Origin: Paraburkholderia megapolitana
Lineage (GTDB): Bacteria; Pseudomonadota; Gammaproteobacteria; Burkholderiales; Burkholderiaceae
Length of the DNA stretch: 64,000 bases
Reading direction: 5' to 3'
Assembly: GCF_007556815.1 (NCBI RefSeq)
Contig: NZ_CP041745.1
Span: forward strand, 3,573,001 to 3,637,000
Shown: positions 44,564-53,428 of the stretch, piece by piece
Layout: each line of letters starts with the position of its first letter
Position numbering within the stretch: position 1 is the stretch's first letter
Notes under the pieces: model-generated
Told to the model about the DNA's origin: nothing
The model's database searches: none
Seen by the model: only the letters and a program-made list of their open reading frames with translations
Program-made: the position numbers and the translations under genes

Positions 44564-44740
44564 GTTGCCGCGCAGCCGTCGGGCTGTGTGTTCCATACGC
44601 GTTGTCTCCGCAAGCTCGGCGAGATCTGCGAGCAACACGACCCACTCTTCCTCGATGCCGGTGCCGACCACCGCATCCGCTGTCATATCCCGCTCGCCGA
44701 CCTTCGCGCCCTGCAGGGCGACACGCACCACCACGCCTGA
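44564..44740 (+). pseudogene. C-terminal fragment of an oligopeptide/dipeptide ABC transporter ATPase
   Basis: About 58 codons matching only the extreme C-terminus of DppF/OppF-type ATPases. The fragment begins near QPSGCVFHTRC, has an ICEQHDP-type block, and ends with RCHIPLADL. No Walker A, signature or Walker B sequence is nearby. It is the remains of a gene whose 5' part was lost, immediately after the nickel transporter gene. Confidence 0.7.
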
Positions 44741-45146
44741 GCAGATGCAGCGCGCCTGAACAGGATGGCTCGCCGCGCGTTTCAGGTTCGAAACATTTTC
44801 CACTGATTTATCGCTGCCACCGCCACGGTGACTTCGCCGCTGCCATGCACGGCGCGGCTTCCCGGCCAATGGCATGGTTATCGCTAAGTAACCCGCAGGC
44901 ATCCGGTTCACGCAGGACGGACATCACGACGGCGAGCAAGCTGCCATCCACCGTCCGCGCGAACCTCGCGCTATGAACGATCGCGCCATCGGGCGTATCC
45001 GTTCGTGCGCACGTTGCGGTATGCACACTGGAGCCTGGCCACGGATAAACCGCGCAGCGTTGCTGCGCGCTGTCCGGCCTGCTTCGCGTGCACAACAGGA
45101 TGGAGATGACGTCGACGAGGAACGCCATCTCGCAGGGAGAGCAGTG
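44741..45146. other. Intergenic region with no recognisable gene
   Basis: About 400 bases between the ATPase fragment and the glycine-rich gene. No supported frame. The ribosome binding site AGGGAG of the next gene lies at its end. Confidence 0.5.
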
Positions 45147-45986
45147 ATGAAAACTACAACGTTAAATCAGTATTACTACGTGATGCTGCGGGGTACGGCG
45201 CTTCTGGCTGCCGGCACAGGAATGTTGCTGACGGTACACGGTGCGCACGGAGCGCCTGCCGACGAAGTACTGCCCAAGTGGATCGTCTCAGCCGATGCAC
45301 CGCTACCCGCGAGCGGCGCAGCGCCGGTCGCGCTGCTCGCGCAGGACAGCTCGTCCGCGACTGGAGCGGCTGCCGTCGGTGCCTCGAGCGCCGCGGACGA
45401 TGCCTCGCTTGTCTTCCTCGTGAGGACCTGTACCGGCGATGCCGGTCATTGCATGCCGAATCACGGCGGAGGCTCGGGCAACTCGGGCGGCTCTGCAGGT
45501 TCCGGCGGCAGTGGCAGCGGTAGCGGCGGCAGTGGTTCAGGTGGCAAGGGCAGCGGCAGTAGCGGTAGTGGTGGTGGTAGCAGCAACAGCGGTGGCGGTG
45601 GCAACAGCGGTGGTGGCGGTAGCAGCGGTGGCGGTGGTAGCAGTGGCGGTGGCGGTAGCAGCGGTGGCGGTAGCAGCGGTGGTGGCGGCAGCAGTGGCGG
45701 CGGTGGTAGCAGCGGTGGTGGCGGTAGCAGTGGCGGTGGTGGCGGCAGCGGTGGCGGCGGCACTGGCGGGTGCGGTTGCGGCAGCGGCGGTCAAGGCGGC
45801 CCTGGCGGTCCCAGCGGCGGTCCTGCCGGCGGTTTCGGCGGGGGCTTCGGTGGCGGCTTCGGTAGTGGAATGGGTGGTATGGGTGGCGGCTTCGGCGCAG
45901 GTTCGGGCAAAGGTGGCTTCGGCGGAGGCTTCGGCAGCGGATCTGGCGCGGGAGGCGGCGGCAAAGGTGGTGGCAACGGACATTAG
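45147..45986 (+). CDS. Secreted glycine/serine-repeat protein
   Basis: A 279-residue protein with an N-terminal hydrophobic export signal (about residues 12-36), a normal-complexity region to about residue 105 (VRTCTGDAGHCMPN), then a long Gly/Ser repeat. The first repeats are variants of GGGGSS and then GGGFGGGFG. Two short cysteine-bearing segments flank the repeat (CTGDAGHC, GCGCG). The frame is open throughout a low-complexity region and preceded by AGGGAG, so expression is plausible. Function unknown; cell-surface structural or adhesive roles are possible. Reverse-strand frames here are mirror artefacts. Confidence 0.6.
   Translation: MKTTTLNQYYYVMLRGTALLAAGTGMLLTVHGAHGAPADEVLPKWIVSADAPLPASGAAPVALLAQDSSSATGAAAVGASSAADDASLVFLVRTCTGDAGHCMPNHGGGSGNSGGSAGSGGSGSGSGGSGSGGKGSGSSGSGGGSSNSGGGGNSGGGGSSGGGGSSGGGGSSGGGSSGGGGSSGGGGSSGGGGSSGGGGGSGGGGTGGCGCGSGGQGGPGGPSGGPAGGFGGGFGGGFGSGMGGMGGGFGAGSGKGGFGGGFGSGSGAGGGGKGGGNGH
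45555..45765. repeat. Tandem GGTGGCGGTAGCAGC-like repeats
   Basis: Degenerate 12-15 base units coding GGGSS/GGGGSS within the glycine-rich gene. Unit number likely varies between strains by slippage. It is protein-coding repetition, not a CRISPR array. Confidence 0.75.
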
Positions 45987-46280
45987 ATCCGTGCGACGGC
46001 GCCCCCGCGCCGCGCCCCACGACGCAGCCCCTCGACAGGCTGCATCCCCCCGGCCAGCATCGGCGGCGACGTCTCGATCCCCCGGTCGAGCGTCGCCGCC
46101 GGGAGCCGGGACATGCAGGATGCTCTCAGGCAACGGTCGGCGCGCGCACCGCCGGCCGCTTTCGCTTTTTGCAGCCCCTGAAATTCCAGTCGCATCAACC
46201 GCTAACCAGAAGCGCCCCAGGAACCAAACAGTCCGCAGTGCCTCATAGCAGATTCAACGATCGATATGAGGGCAACACGT

Positions 46281-46754
46281 ATGAATCGAAACGTTCCCCA
46301 CGCTTCATCGCGCGCGGCTGCTGCACTGTTGATCGCTGCGGCGATTGGCTTCGTTCCTGCGCTGGTCCGCGCGCAAACACCCGCGCCGGCCGCACCCGCC
46401 GCTACCGGCAACGAACAGGAACAAGCCGCACCACCCGTCGATCCCAGCTTTTCCGCGTGGTCACTCGCACAGCAGTGCCGCGACAAGGACAACAATGCAC
46501 ATGCCCAATGCATTGGCGCGATCCGCGGCGTCATCCACGGTTATCAATATGGTGTGCTGTTCCTCGGCGAGCGCGCGGCGTTGCCGGCCAACGAAACGCA
46601 GCGCGTGTCGCTGTGTCTGCGCGGTGTGCCGGTGTCGTCGATCGTCGATGAATTCGTCGCCGATGCGGCCCAGGTCAGCGACGATTCGCTGAAACGCACG
46701 CCCGCCGAAGTCGCCGTGCTCGGCTCGGTCCATCTGCACCACGCCTGCAATTGA
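46281..46754 (+). CDS. Exported Rap1a/Tai-like protein
   Basis: A 157-residue protein with a signal peptide (cleavage near VRAQ), a Pro/Ala-rich linker, and a domain with the C-x(n)-CIGAIRGVIHGYQYG pattern and a late CLRGVPVSSIVDEFV and HHAC. This cysteine-and-helix pattern resembles the Rap1a/Tai family, to which type VI secretion immunity proteins belong. GAGGG precedes 46281; an in-frame site at 46266 is less well placed. No effector gene is adjacent, so an immunity role is not established. Confidence 0.6.
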   Translation: MNRNVPHASSRAAAALLIAAAIGFVPALVRAQTPAPAAPAATGNEQEQAAPPVDPSFSAWSLAQQCRDKDNNAHAQCIGAIRGVIHGYQYGVLFLGERAALPANETQRVSLCLRGVPVSSIVDEFVADAAQVSDDSLKRTPAEVAVLGSVHLHHACN

Positions 46755-46773
46755 TGCGGCAGGTCGCTCGCGC

Positions 46774-47619
46774 TCACAGCATTTCGAGTGGTCGTTTGCT
46801 GCGCGGTGGTCTGAAGTGCGCATCGATCTGCGCACACTCTGTTTCGCTCAGGTGAAGGTCGAGTGCGCGGCGATTGTCGCGCACGTGCTCGAGTCGTCCA
46901 GACTTCGGAATCGCGAAGACACCCGGTAGCCGCAGCGTCCACGCGAGCGCCACCTGAAACACCGACACGCCACGGGCTTCGGCAATATCGTCGAGTGGCG
47001 AGCGTTTCGGCAGGCGCGCGTGATCGATGGGACTGTAGGCCATCGCCGGCATGTTCCGATCCGCGAGCCACGGCAGCAGATCGAACTCCGGTCCACGGCG
47101 CGCGACGTTATAGAGAATCTGGTTCGTCGCGCAGTGCTCGCCGCCCGCTACGCCAACCAGCTCTTCCATATCGTCGGTATCGAAGTTGCTCACACCCCAG
47201 TGACGAATCTTGCCGGCCCGACGCAATGCCTCGAATCCGGCGACGGTCTCTTCGAGTGGAACCGAGCCGCGCCAGTGCAGCAGATACAAGTCGAGCCGAT
47301 CAGTCTTCAAGCGGTTCAGGCTCTGCTCGCACGCGGCCTGCACTCCGCGGCGACTGCCGTTGTGCGGATAGACCTTGCTGACGAGAAACACGTCATCGCG
47401 CAAACCAGCAAGCGCCTCGCCTAGCAGCGATTCGGTGGCGCCGTCGCCGTACATTTCGGCGGTATCGATCAGCGTCATCCCGAGTTCGATACCGGTACGC
47501 AGCGCAGCGATTTCGGCCGCGCGTTGCGCCTGCCGCTCGCCCATCTCCCACGTACCCTGCCCGAGCTTCGGAATACGCTCACCGTTGGGCAATGCAACGC
47601 TGGGGAAACCGGTCGTCAT
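46774..47619 (-). CDS. Aldo/keto reductase
   Basis: A 281-residue NADPH-dependent oxidoreductase of the AKR5-like group. The catalytic tetrad is visible: aspartate and tyrosine in LIDTAEMYGDGATE, lysine in VFLVSKVYP and histidine in LYLLHWRGS. Cofactor binding is at the C-terminal IPKSGRLEHVRDN. The start MTTGFPSVAL at 47619 is chosen over a long low-complexity upstream extension. It is convergent with the Rap1a-like gene and divergent from the GntR gene at 47790. Substrate unknown. Confidence 0.88.
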   Translation of the reverse strand: MTTGFPSVALPNGERIPKLGQGTWEMGERQAQRAAEIAALRTGIELGMTLIDTAEMYGDGATESLLGEALAGLRDDVFLVSKVYPHNGSRRGVQAACEQSLNRLKTDRLDLYLLHWRGSVPLEETVAGFEALRRAGKIRHWGVSNFDTDDMEELVGVAGGEHCATNQILYNVARRGPEFDLLPWLADRNMPAMAYSPIDHARLPKRSPLDDIAEARGVSVFQVALAWTLRLPGVFAIPKSGRLEHVRDNRRALDLHLSETECAQIDAHFRPPRSKRPLEML

Positions 47620-47789
47620 GATGTCTCCGTTGAAATGCGCAAGGCCCCTGCTACGACGGGCCGCCGTCGATGCGAACCGGCTCAGTGTAGCCGCTCGTCG
47701 AAGGTGCGGGCAGCGGCCAGGCAAAAGGCCGCTATAACGCGACGCGCCGATGTCATAGAATTGTCGCTTGCCCTTCTTGCGTCCGTCCC

Positions 47790-48536
47790 ATGACCTCAGC
47801 CTCGGAAGACCGCTGGCGCGACCTGCGCCCGGACCCGGAAAACGACACACCGCTTTACCTGCAGCTCGCCCGCAAGCTCGGCAACGCGATTCACGAAAAC
47901 CGCTGGAATGCCGGCGAGGCGCTGCCGTCGGAACGCGTCCTGTCCGATGCGCTCGGCGTATCGCGCATTACATCCCGCAAGGCGATCGCGCTGCTCGTCG
48001 AGCAGGGTTTGATCCGCCGCACCCAGGGCGCGGGCAGTTTCATCACGCCGCGCTACGAAGATCCGCTGTCGCGTCTGTCGAGCTTCAGCGAAATGCTGCG
48101 TCGACGCGGTTTCACACCGAGCTCGCAATGGTTGTCGCGCGACATCCTGCCGGCCAATCGCGATGAAGTGATCCAGCTGGGCCTGTCGCCGGCGGCGGCC
48201 GTGACGCGGTTGCGCCGTCTGCGGCTCGCGGACGGCATCGTGATGGCCGTCGAGAATTCGACCTTCCCTGCCTCGGTGATTCCCGATCCGCAAGCGATCG
48301 GCGACTCGCTGTACAGCTATCTGGAGCATCGCGGGCTGTCGATCGTGCGTGCGTTGCAGCACTTTCGCGCAGTCAACGCGAGCGAAGAGATCGCGCGGCA
48401 AATGAGCATCGCCACGAACGAGGCGCTGCTGCTGATCACCCGCGTCGGCTATACGGCCGATCAGCGGGCGATCGAATTGACCGATACGTATTGTCGCAAC
48501 GACTACTACGACTTTGTCGCGGAGTTGCGGAAGTAG
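47790..48536 (+). CDS. GntR-family transcriptional regulator with UTRA ligand domain
   Basis: A 248-residue regulator. The winged HTH is at about residues 20-85 (LPSERVLSDALGVSRITSRKAIALL). The UTRA effector domain follows (about 100-240) with RRLRLADGIVMAVENSTFP. HutC/NagR-type regulators of this build sense sugar phosphates or histidine-pathway intermediates. No sugar genes are adjacent, so its target may lie elsewhere or be the divergent aldo/keto reductase. It is convergent with the CoA-transferase gene, 14 bases apart. Confidence 0.88.
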   Translation: MTSASEDRWRDLRPDPENDTPLYLQLARKLGNAIHENRWNAGEALPSERVLSDALGVSRITSRKAIALLVEQGLIRRTQGAGSFITPRYEDPLSRLSSFSEMLRRRGFTPSSQWLSRDILPANRDEVIQLGLSPAAAVTRLRRLRLADGIVMAVENSTFPASVIPDPQAIGDSLYSYLEHRGLSIVRALQHFRAVNASEEIARQMSIATNEALLLITRVGYTADQRAIELTDTYCRNDYYDFVAELRK

Positions 48537-48550
48537 GCGTTACGTCTCGC

Positions 48551-49957
48551 TTAGTCTTCCCAGCACGCCGCGTCATGTCCGATCGGCACGGGCGGTCGCG
48601 CAAAAAACGGCGGCGTCTCCGACAGGTGTTCTGCGGGCAACGTGCCGCGCACGCGACCGAACGGCGAATCGACAGTCTCGAGACAGTCGGCGACGTCTTC
48701 CAGCGTGACGTCGGGCGTACGCCAGCCCTCTTCGATCTGCCCGAGCGACTGCAGCCAGCGGCCGGTCTGCGCCAGCGACACCCGCACATGCCAGCTACCG
48801 CCCTCGGTCGCGCGCCGCGCAAGCGCCGTCATCGCGCCGAACGCCGCCAGATAGCCGGTCGCATGATCGAGCGCCTGACACGGCAGATGCTTCGGCGCTT
48901 CGCTCTGCGCAGCGCGACTCTCCGTCCACGCGATACCGCTCGCGGATTGCACAAGACTGTCGAAACCGCGACGCGTCGCCCACGGCCCCGCGTGGCTATA
49001 CGCGGACACGGAGACGTAGACGATTCCCGGCCGCATCTGCGCCAGCGCATCGGGGCCGAAGCCATGCGCCGCGAGTGCACCAGGACGATAGGCCTGCAGG
49101 AACACGTCGGCGCGAGTTGCCAGTTCACGTAACTGGGCGTGCGCCGCGTTGTCGCGCAGATCGAGCGCAGCGGAGCGTTTGCCACGCCCCGTGTCGATCA
49201 CGAGCGGCGCAATGTTCGGTAGATGCGGACCATTGATCAACAGTACCTGCGCACCATGCTGCGCGAGCGCGCGACCCGCCGTCGGCCCCGCGATGATGCG
49301 CGACAGATCGAGTACTCGCACGCCAGCGAGCGGCCGGTCGAAGCCGCCCCGGCCCGGCGCTTCGGGCCGCGCATCGCCGATTCGCTCGATCTCGAAGAGC
49401 GGCAGATCGGCAATGGCCTTCGCCTGTTCGAGCGCGGCCCATTCGCGCGGCGAACGGATCAGCGCGGCGCACAGGCCCGCATCGGCGAGCGTCTGATCGA
49501 GCGCCGCGCCGTCCCAGCCGCGGATCGCCTCGGCCACCGCCGCAGGCTCATTCGCACAACCGAGCACGCTCAACACGCCGTGCAGATGATGCGGAAAATT
49601 CGTATGCAGTTGCACCCAACGACCATTGCGAGTCTCGTAGAAACCCATGATGGGATCGCGCAGCGCGGGCGGCGGTCCATCGTTCACACGGAGGTAGCGC
49701 TCGCTGCGAAACGCGGCCAGCGCACGACGCACATCGACGTCGACGCGCTGCCGGCAACCGGTGCGCAAACGAAAACATTCGGCAGCGGCAAGCCCGGTTG
49801 CAGCAATCGTCGATGCCGCCAGCGTGCCGACGCGATACACGGACGGCAGCGCGGGATCGGCACCTGTGATGGAAACGGCGGAGAGCGCAGCCGGATCGCA
49901 GCCGGCGATGCTCCAGAGATGATCGAGTGCAAGAGAGGGAGTCATGTTGATCGACAT
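48551..49957 (-). CDS. CoA transferase, CaiB/BaiF (family III)
   Basis: A 468-residue protein with the family III fold. The N-terminal CoA-binding segment is unusual in starting with TPSLALDHLWSIAGCD, while the core is recognised by LAGVRVLDLSRIIAGPTAGRALAQHGAQV, GRGKRSAALDLRD and PGIVYVSVSAYSHAGPWATRRGFDSLVQ (quoted in parts). Transfers CoA between carboxylic acids. It is divergent from a citrate-synthase-like gene across an operator-like palindrome, suggesting a small pathway for an acyl-CoA. Start at 49957 preferred over ATG 49945. Confidence 0.82.
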   Translation of the reverse strand: MSINMTPSLALDHLWSIAGCDPAALSAVSITGADPALPSVYRVGTLAASTIAATGLAAAECFRLRTGCRQRVDVDVRRALAAFRSERYLRVNDGPPPALRDPIMGFYETRNGRWVQLHTNFPHHLHGVLSVLGCANEPAAVAEAIRGWDGAALDQTLADAGLCAALIRSPREWAALEQAKAIADLPLFEIERIGDARPEAPGRGGFDRPLAGVRVLDLSRIIAGPTAGRALAQHGAQVLLINGPHLPNIAPLVIDTGRGKRSAALDLRDNAAHAQLRELATRADVFLQAYRPGALAAHGFGPDALAQMRPGIVYVSVSAYSHAGPWATRRGFDSLVQSASGIAWTESRAAQSEAPKHLPCQALDHATGYLAAFGAMTALARRATEGGSWHVRVSLAQTGRWLQSLGQIEEGWRTPDVTLEDVADCLETVDSPFGRVRGTLPAEHLSETPPFFARPPVPIGHDAACWED

Positions 49958-50012
49958 TGCCTGACAGGAAGAATGGCTTCGAGTCTAGAATTGCCTCTTA
50001 TCGCAATCAATC

Positions 50013-50029
50013 TTGATTAATATAATCAA
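50013..50029. promoter_or_regulatory. Operator-like palindrome between the CoA transferase and citrate-synthase genes
   Basis: TTGATTA (50013-50019) ATA TAATCAA (50023-50029), with an overlapping AATCAA (50005-50010) TC TTGATT. Position midway between divergent starts suggests autoregulation, perhaps by the DNA-binding domain fused to the citrate synthase. Confidence 0.5.
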
Positions 50030-50088
50030 CATAGATCGATTTCTACGGTTTTCCGCCGCTCTTATACACATACCCGCCATACCCGCCC

Positions 50089-51327
50089 ATGCCCGATCAA
50101 CTCACCGCCACCGAAGCCGCCGAAACACTCGGCATCAGCGTCGCTACGCTCTATGCCTACGTGAGCCGCGGCATGCTGCGCTCGACGCCGGATGTCGAAG
50201 GGCAACGCCATCTATACGACGCCGCCGATGTGCGCCGTCTTGCGCGTCGCAAGGCGGATGGCAAACGGGCAGGCAAGGTTGCGCAGAAGGTATTGGACTG
50301 GGGCGTGCCGGTGCTGGAATCGTCGATCACGCTGATTACAGACGGCCGGCTTTTCTATCGCGGCCGCGATGCAATCGATCTCGCGCGCAAGGCAAGCCTC
50401 GAAGAGGTTGCCGCGCTGCTGTGGGAATGTACGCCGCGACGCATTGCCGATACGCCACCGACGCAACCGGGACCGCCTTCCGCTGCGCAATGGGCGGCAT
50501 GGCTGAAGCTCTGGGGCGACAGCGCACCGCTCGATCGTGCGCTCGTGTTGCTGCCCGCGGCGGCCGCCCAGATGCCGCGCGTCTGGGCGCTCGGCCGCGA
50601 TGCGCAGCTCGATTCAGCGTGTTCACTGGTGCGGCTGCTCGCTGCCGCGATGATCTCGACGGCGCCGTCGGGTAATCCGCTGCACCGGCAACTCGCCGCG
50701 GCCTGGGGCGTGCGCAACCGGCGGCAAGCCGACCTGCTGCGTATGGCGCTGGTGCTGTGTGCGGATCATGAGCTGAATGCGTCCACGTTTACCGTGCGCT
50801 GCATTACGTCGACCGGCACGCATCTGTTCGGTGCGGTAGCGGGCGGTCTCGCCGCGCTGGCAGGACCGCGTCACGGTGGCGAAACCACGCGCGTCGCGGC
50901 GCTGTTCGACGAAGCCGAGCGTGCCGGCGATCCCAACCGCTTCCTCGCCACCCGTATCGCGCACAACGAACACGACGGTGCGCCAGGTGCGGTGCTGTCC
51001 GGCTTCGGTCATCCGCTGTACCCGCAAGGCGATCCGCGCGCGGCGTTGCTGCTGGAGGCGCTGACGCAATGCGCGCCGGCACGCTCGCCGCTGCCGGCAA
51101 TCCTCGCGCTCGCGCAAACGGTGCGAGAAACCACGGGCGCCGAACCGACCGTCGACTTCGCTCTCGCCGCCCTTGAGCGCGTGCTCGATCTACCGAAGGA
51201 AGCAGCGTTCACGCTGTTCGCGGTTGGGCGGACAGTCGGCTGGATCGCCCATGCAATGGAGCAGGCGGCAGACGGAAGACTGATCCGGCCGCGCGCCCGT
51301 TACATCGGCGAACACTACGAAGAGTGA
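50089..51327 (+). CDS. Citrate synthase-family protein with N-terminal MerR-like DNA-binding domain
   Basis: A 412-residue fusion. Residues about 5-55 form a MerR/HTH_17-type winged helix (LTATEAAETLGISVATLYAY and DAADVRRLARRK). The citrate synthase domain follows with the catalytic residues all visible: histidine in GPRHGGE, histidine in GFGHPLY, and aspartate in PTVDFALAAL. It can therefore plausibly condense an acyl-CoA with a 2-oxo acid, making it a possible catalytic regulator. It is divergent from a CaiB-type CoA transferase. Whether it makes citrate or a homologue is not known. Confidence 0.85.
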   Translation: MPDQLTATEAAETLGISVATLYAYVSRGMLRSTPDVEGQRHLYDAADVRRLARRKADGKRAGKVAQKVLDWGVPVLESSITLITDGRLFYRGRDAIDLARKASLEEVAALLWECTPRRIADTPPTQPGPPSAAQWAAWLKLWGDSAPLDRALVLLPAAAAQMPRVWALGRDAQLDSACSLVRLLAAAMISTAPSGNPLHRQLAAAWGVRNRRQADLLRMALVLCADHELNASTFTVRCITSTGTHLFGAVAGGLAALAGPRHGGETTRVAALFDEAERAGDPNRFLATRIAHNEHDGAPGAVLSGFGHPLYPQGDPRAALLLEALTQCAPARSPLPAILALAQTVRETTGAEPTVDFALAALERVLDLPKEAAFTLFAVGRTVGWIAHAMEQAADGRLIRPRARYIGEHYEE

Positions 51328-51363
51328 CGTCGGTTCGTCGCACGGCGCGATTAGATCGCTCGA

Positions 51364-51681
51364 CTACGCAGCAAGCAACCAGCGCGGCAGCCAGCTACGC
51401 GCCGGCGAACGCAGCCCAACGGCAGCCGGCCGCGACGTGCCAAGACGCCCTTCCTCGACCGCCAGCGCGACACGCGCACCCGTGCGTCCGGCACTGATCC
51501 ACGCCTGCGCGCCACGCGGCAGTTCGAAAGACTCGCCAGAGGCAAGCCAGTGATCGGTCAGATCGCCGCTGACGGTCAACCAGACCTCGCCCGCCATCAC
51601 TTTGAGTACGAGCGGCTGCGCGGCACGCCAGGCGGCCGCGGGCTCGCCGTGTTCGAGTTCGAAAGTACGGATTTCGCGCAT
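51364..51681 (-). CDS. DUF2917 domain-containing protein
   Basis: A 105-residue small beta-strand-rich protein of unknown function, with VLKVMAGEVWLTVSGDLTDHW and LPRGAQAWISAG, the family hallmark. AAGGAGAAC precedes the ATG at 51681; longer in-frame extension into the operator region is rejected. It is divergent from the MocR regulator at 51863, which probably regulates it. Confidence 0.8.
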   Translation of the reverse strand: MREIRTFELEHGEPAAAWRAAQPLVLKVMAGEVWLTVSGDLTDHWLASGESFELPRGAQAWISAGRTGARVALAVEEGRLGTSRPAAVGLRSPARSWLPRWLLAA

Positions 51682-51753
51682 TGCTGTTCTCCTTGCAGGG
51701 CACTCTGGTTGAAACATTATTGCTGTGAGATGATCAGAAACCCATGAACACTT

Positions 51754-51825
51754 CTGAACAGTTTTGACAGAACTGTTCAGTCGAAAAACCGGACAGTTGC
51801 TGAACAACTGCGCGAACAACTGCGC
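51754..51825. promoter_or_regulatory. Complex operator between the DUF2917 and MocR genes
   Basis: A perfect 10-base inverted repeat CTGAACAGTT (51754-51763) / AACTGTTCAG (51771-51780), spaced by 7. An inverted CAGTTG (51794-51799) / CAACTG (51805-51810) and an exact tandem GAACAACTGCGC (51802-51813, 51814-51825) follow. The shared AACAGTT/AACTGTT half-sites suggest one regulator, probably the divergent MocR protein. Confidence 0.65.
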
Positions 51826-51862
51826 AAACCGGCGCCTCGACAGCGGGACCAGGAGGACGCAG

Positions 51863-53275
51863 ATGAAACTCGATATCGAACTCGACCGCGACAACGGCGT
51901 GCCGCTCATCGAGCAGATCGTGCACGGCGTGCAAACGTGGATCCGTTCGCGCGCAGCGCGCCCCGGTGCGAAGCTGCCCTCGATCCGCCAGTTCGCCGCC
52001 GACTACGCAATCAGCCGCTTTCCGGTGATCGAGGCGTATGACCGGCTCGTCTCGCTTGGTTATGTCGACTCGCGTCACGGCTCAGGTTTTTACGTGGCCG
52101 AGCGGTTGCGCACCGGCATGTCGGGCCGCGGCACCTCGGACCCACGTCGTGCCGAAGAGGAATCGGTTCATCTCCTGCAGGAGTTCAACCATCCGGGCGG
52201 AACGCTGAAGCTCGGCAGCGGGTTCACGCCCGAAGCGTGGCGCGACATGGACAGCCTCGTGCATGCCATCCGCCACGTCTCGCGCGTCGACACCGAGAGC
52301 CTGATCGACTACTCGACGCCGCTCGGCAATGCGACCCTGCGCGAACATCTGCAGGCACGCATCGCACAGCTCGGCATCGTCGTGGATGCGTCGCAGATTC
52401 TCATCACGAATGGTGCAAGCCACGCGCTCGATCTGCTGATGCGCTACCGGCTCAAGCCCGGCGACACGGTGTTTGTCGAAGACCCCGGCTACTTCAATCT
52501 GAACGGCCTGCTGAAGCTGCACGGCGTCAAGCTGATCGGCATTCCGCGCAATCACGGCGGCCCGGACCTCGATGTGCTGCAGGCACAGTTGCAGCAGCAT
52601 CGGCCGAAGCTGTTCTTCATCAACACCGTGTTTCACAATCCGACCGGCACGTCGGTGTCGCCGCCGGTTGCGTTCCGGCTACTGCAGTTCGCCCGCGAGC
52701 ACGATTTCACGTTCGTCGAAGACGACATCTTCGCGGACTTCCAGAGCGAACCGACCGCGCGGCTCGCGACGCTCGATCAGCTCGAACATGTGGTCTATAT
52801 CGGTGGACTGTCGAAGACGCTGTCGTCGTCGCTGCGCATCGGCTACCTCGTGGCGAGCCACGCGATCGTCAAGGATCTGATCGACATCAAGATGCTGACG
52901 AGCATCGGCGGTTCGCGTTTTGTCGAAGCGGTCGCGGTTGCGCTGCTCGAGCGCGGCATGTACCGGAAGTATCTCGAGCGGCTGCGGCGCCGGATGAGCG
53001 ATGCGATGGGCCTCACCGTGCAGACGCTCGAAGATAACGGCTGGGAAGTGTTCGAAAAACCGCTCGGCGGTCAATTTGTGTGGGCGCGCGTGCCCGGTAT
53101 CGACGATGCGGCGCGGCTCGTCGAGTGTGGTGAGCCGCTTGGCGTGACGGTCCCGCCGGGCAGCTACTTCCGGCCCAATGCGGAGACGAGCCCGTGGATT
53201 CGTATCAACGCGGCGTTCGGCAACGACCCGCGTGCGCACGCGTTCTTTGCTGCGGCGGCGCAACTCGCGCGGTGA
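51863..53275 (+). CDS. MocR-type GntR/aminotransferase transcriptional regulator
   Basis: A 470-residue fusion of an N-terminal GntR winged helix (about residues 15-80, LPSIRQFAADYAISRFPVIE) and a class-I PLP aminotransferase-like domain. The PLP lysine is in IGGLSKTLSSSLRIGYL, with NPTGTSVSPP and FVEDDIFADF. Such proteins sense PLP or amine metabolites and regulate a divergent gene. Here the divergent gene is DUF2917. AGGAGGACG precedes the ATG at 51863; an in-frame extension to 51764 runs through the operator. Confidence 0.92.
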   Translation: MKLDIELDRDNGVPLIEQIVHGVQTWIRSRAARPGAKLPSIRQFAADYAISRFPVIEAYDRLVSLGYVDSRHGSGFYVAERLRTGMSGRGTSDPRRAEEESVHLLQEFNHPGGTLKLGSGFTPEAWRDMDSLVHAIRHVSRVDTESLIDYSTPLGNATLREHLQARIAQLGIVVDASQILITNGASHALDLLMRYRLKPGDTVFVEDPGYFNLNGLLKLHGVKLIGIPRNHGGPDLDVLQAQLQQHRPKLFFINTVFHNPTGTSVSPPVAFRLLQFAREHDFTFVEDDIFADFQSEPTARLATLDQLEHVVYIGGLSKTLSSSLRIGYLVASHAIVKDLIDIKMLTSIGGSRFVEAVAVALLERGMYRKYLERLRRRMSDAMGLTVQTLEDNGWEVFEKPLGGQFVWARVPGIDDAARLVECGEPLGVTVPPGSYFRPNAETSPWIRINAAFGNDPRAHAFFAAAAQLAR

Positions 53276-53428
53276 TAGCGCGGGCCCGCGGTGATCGGCG
53301 TGGGCCACCTTTGGACTCGCCGCCGGCCGCAACAAAAACGCGCCCCGGCGGCATGGATTTCGAACCGGCCGCGGGGCGCATAGACAGCCGCCCCGACAGC
53401 CCTGCTTCGGCAGCACCGCCTTGCCGAC

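Noticed and set aside
45555-45765. Repeat array as a possible CRISPR
   Set aside because: Units are 12-15 bases with no unique spacers and lie inside a coding frame as GGGSS repeats.
45154-46020. Long Arg/His- and Pro/Leu-rich frames on the minus strand
   Set aside because: They mirror the glycine/serine codon repeats of the plus-strand gene, have no start signal and no plausible protein character.
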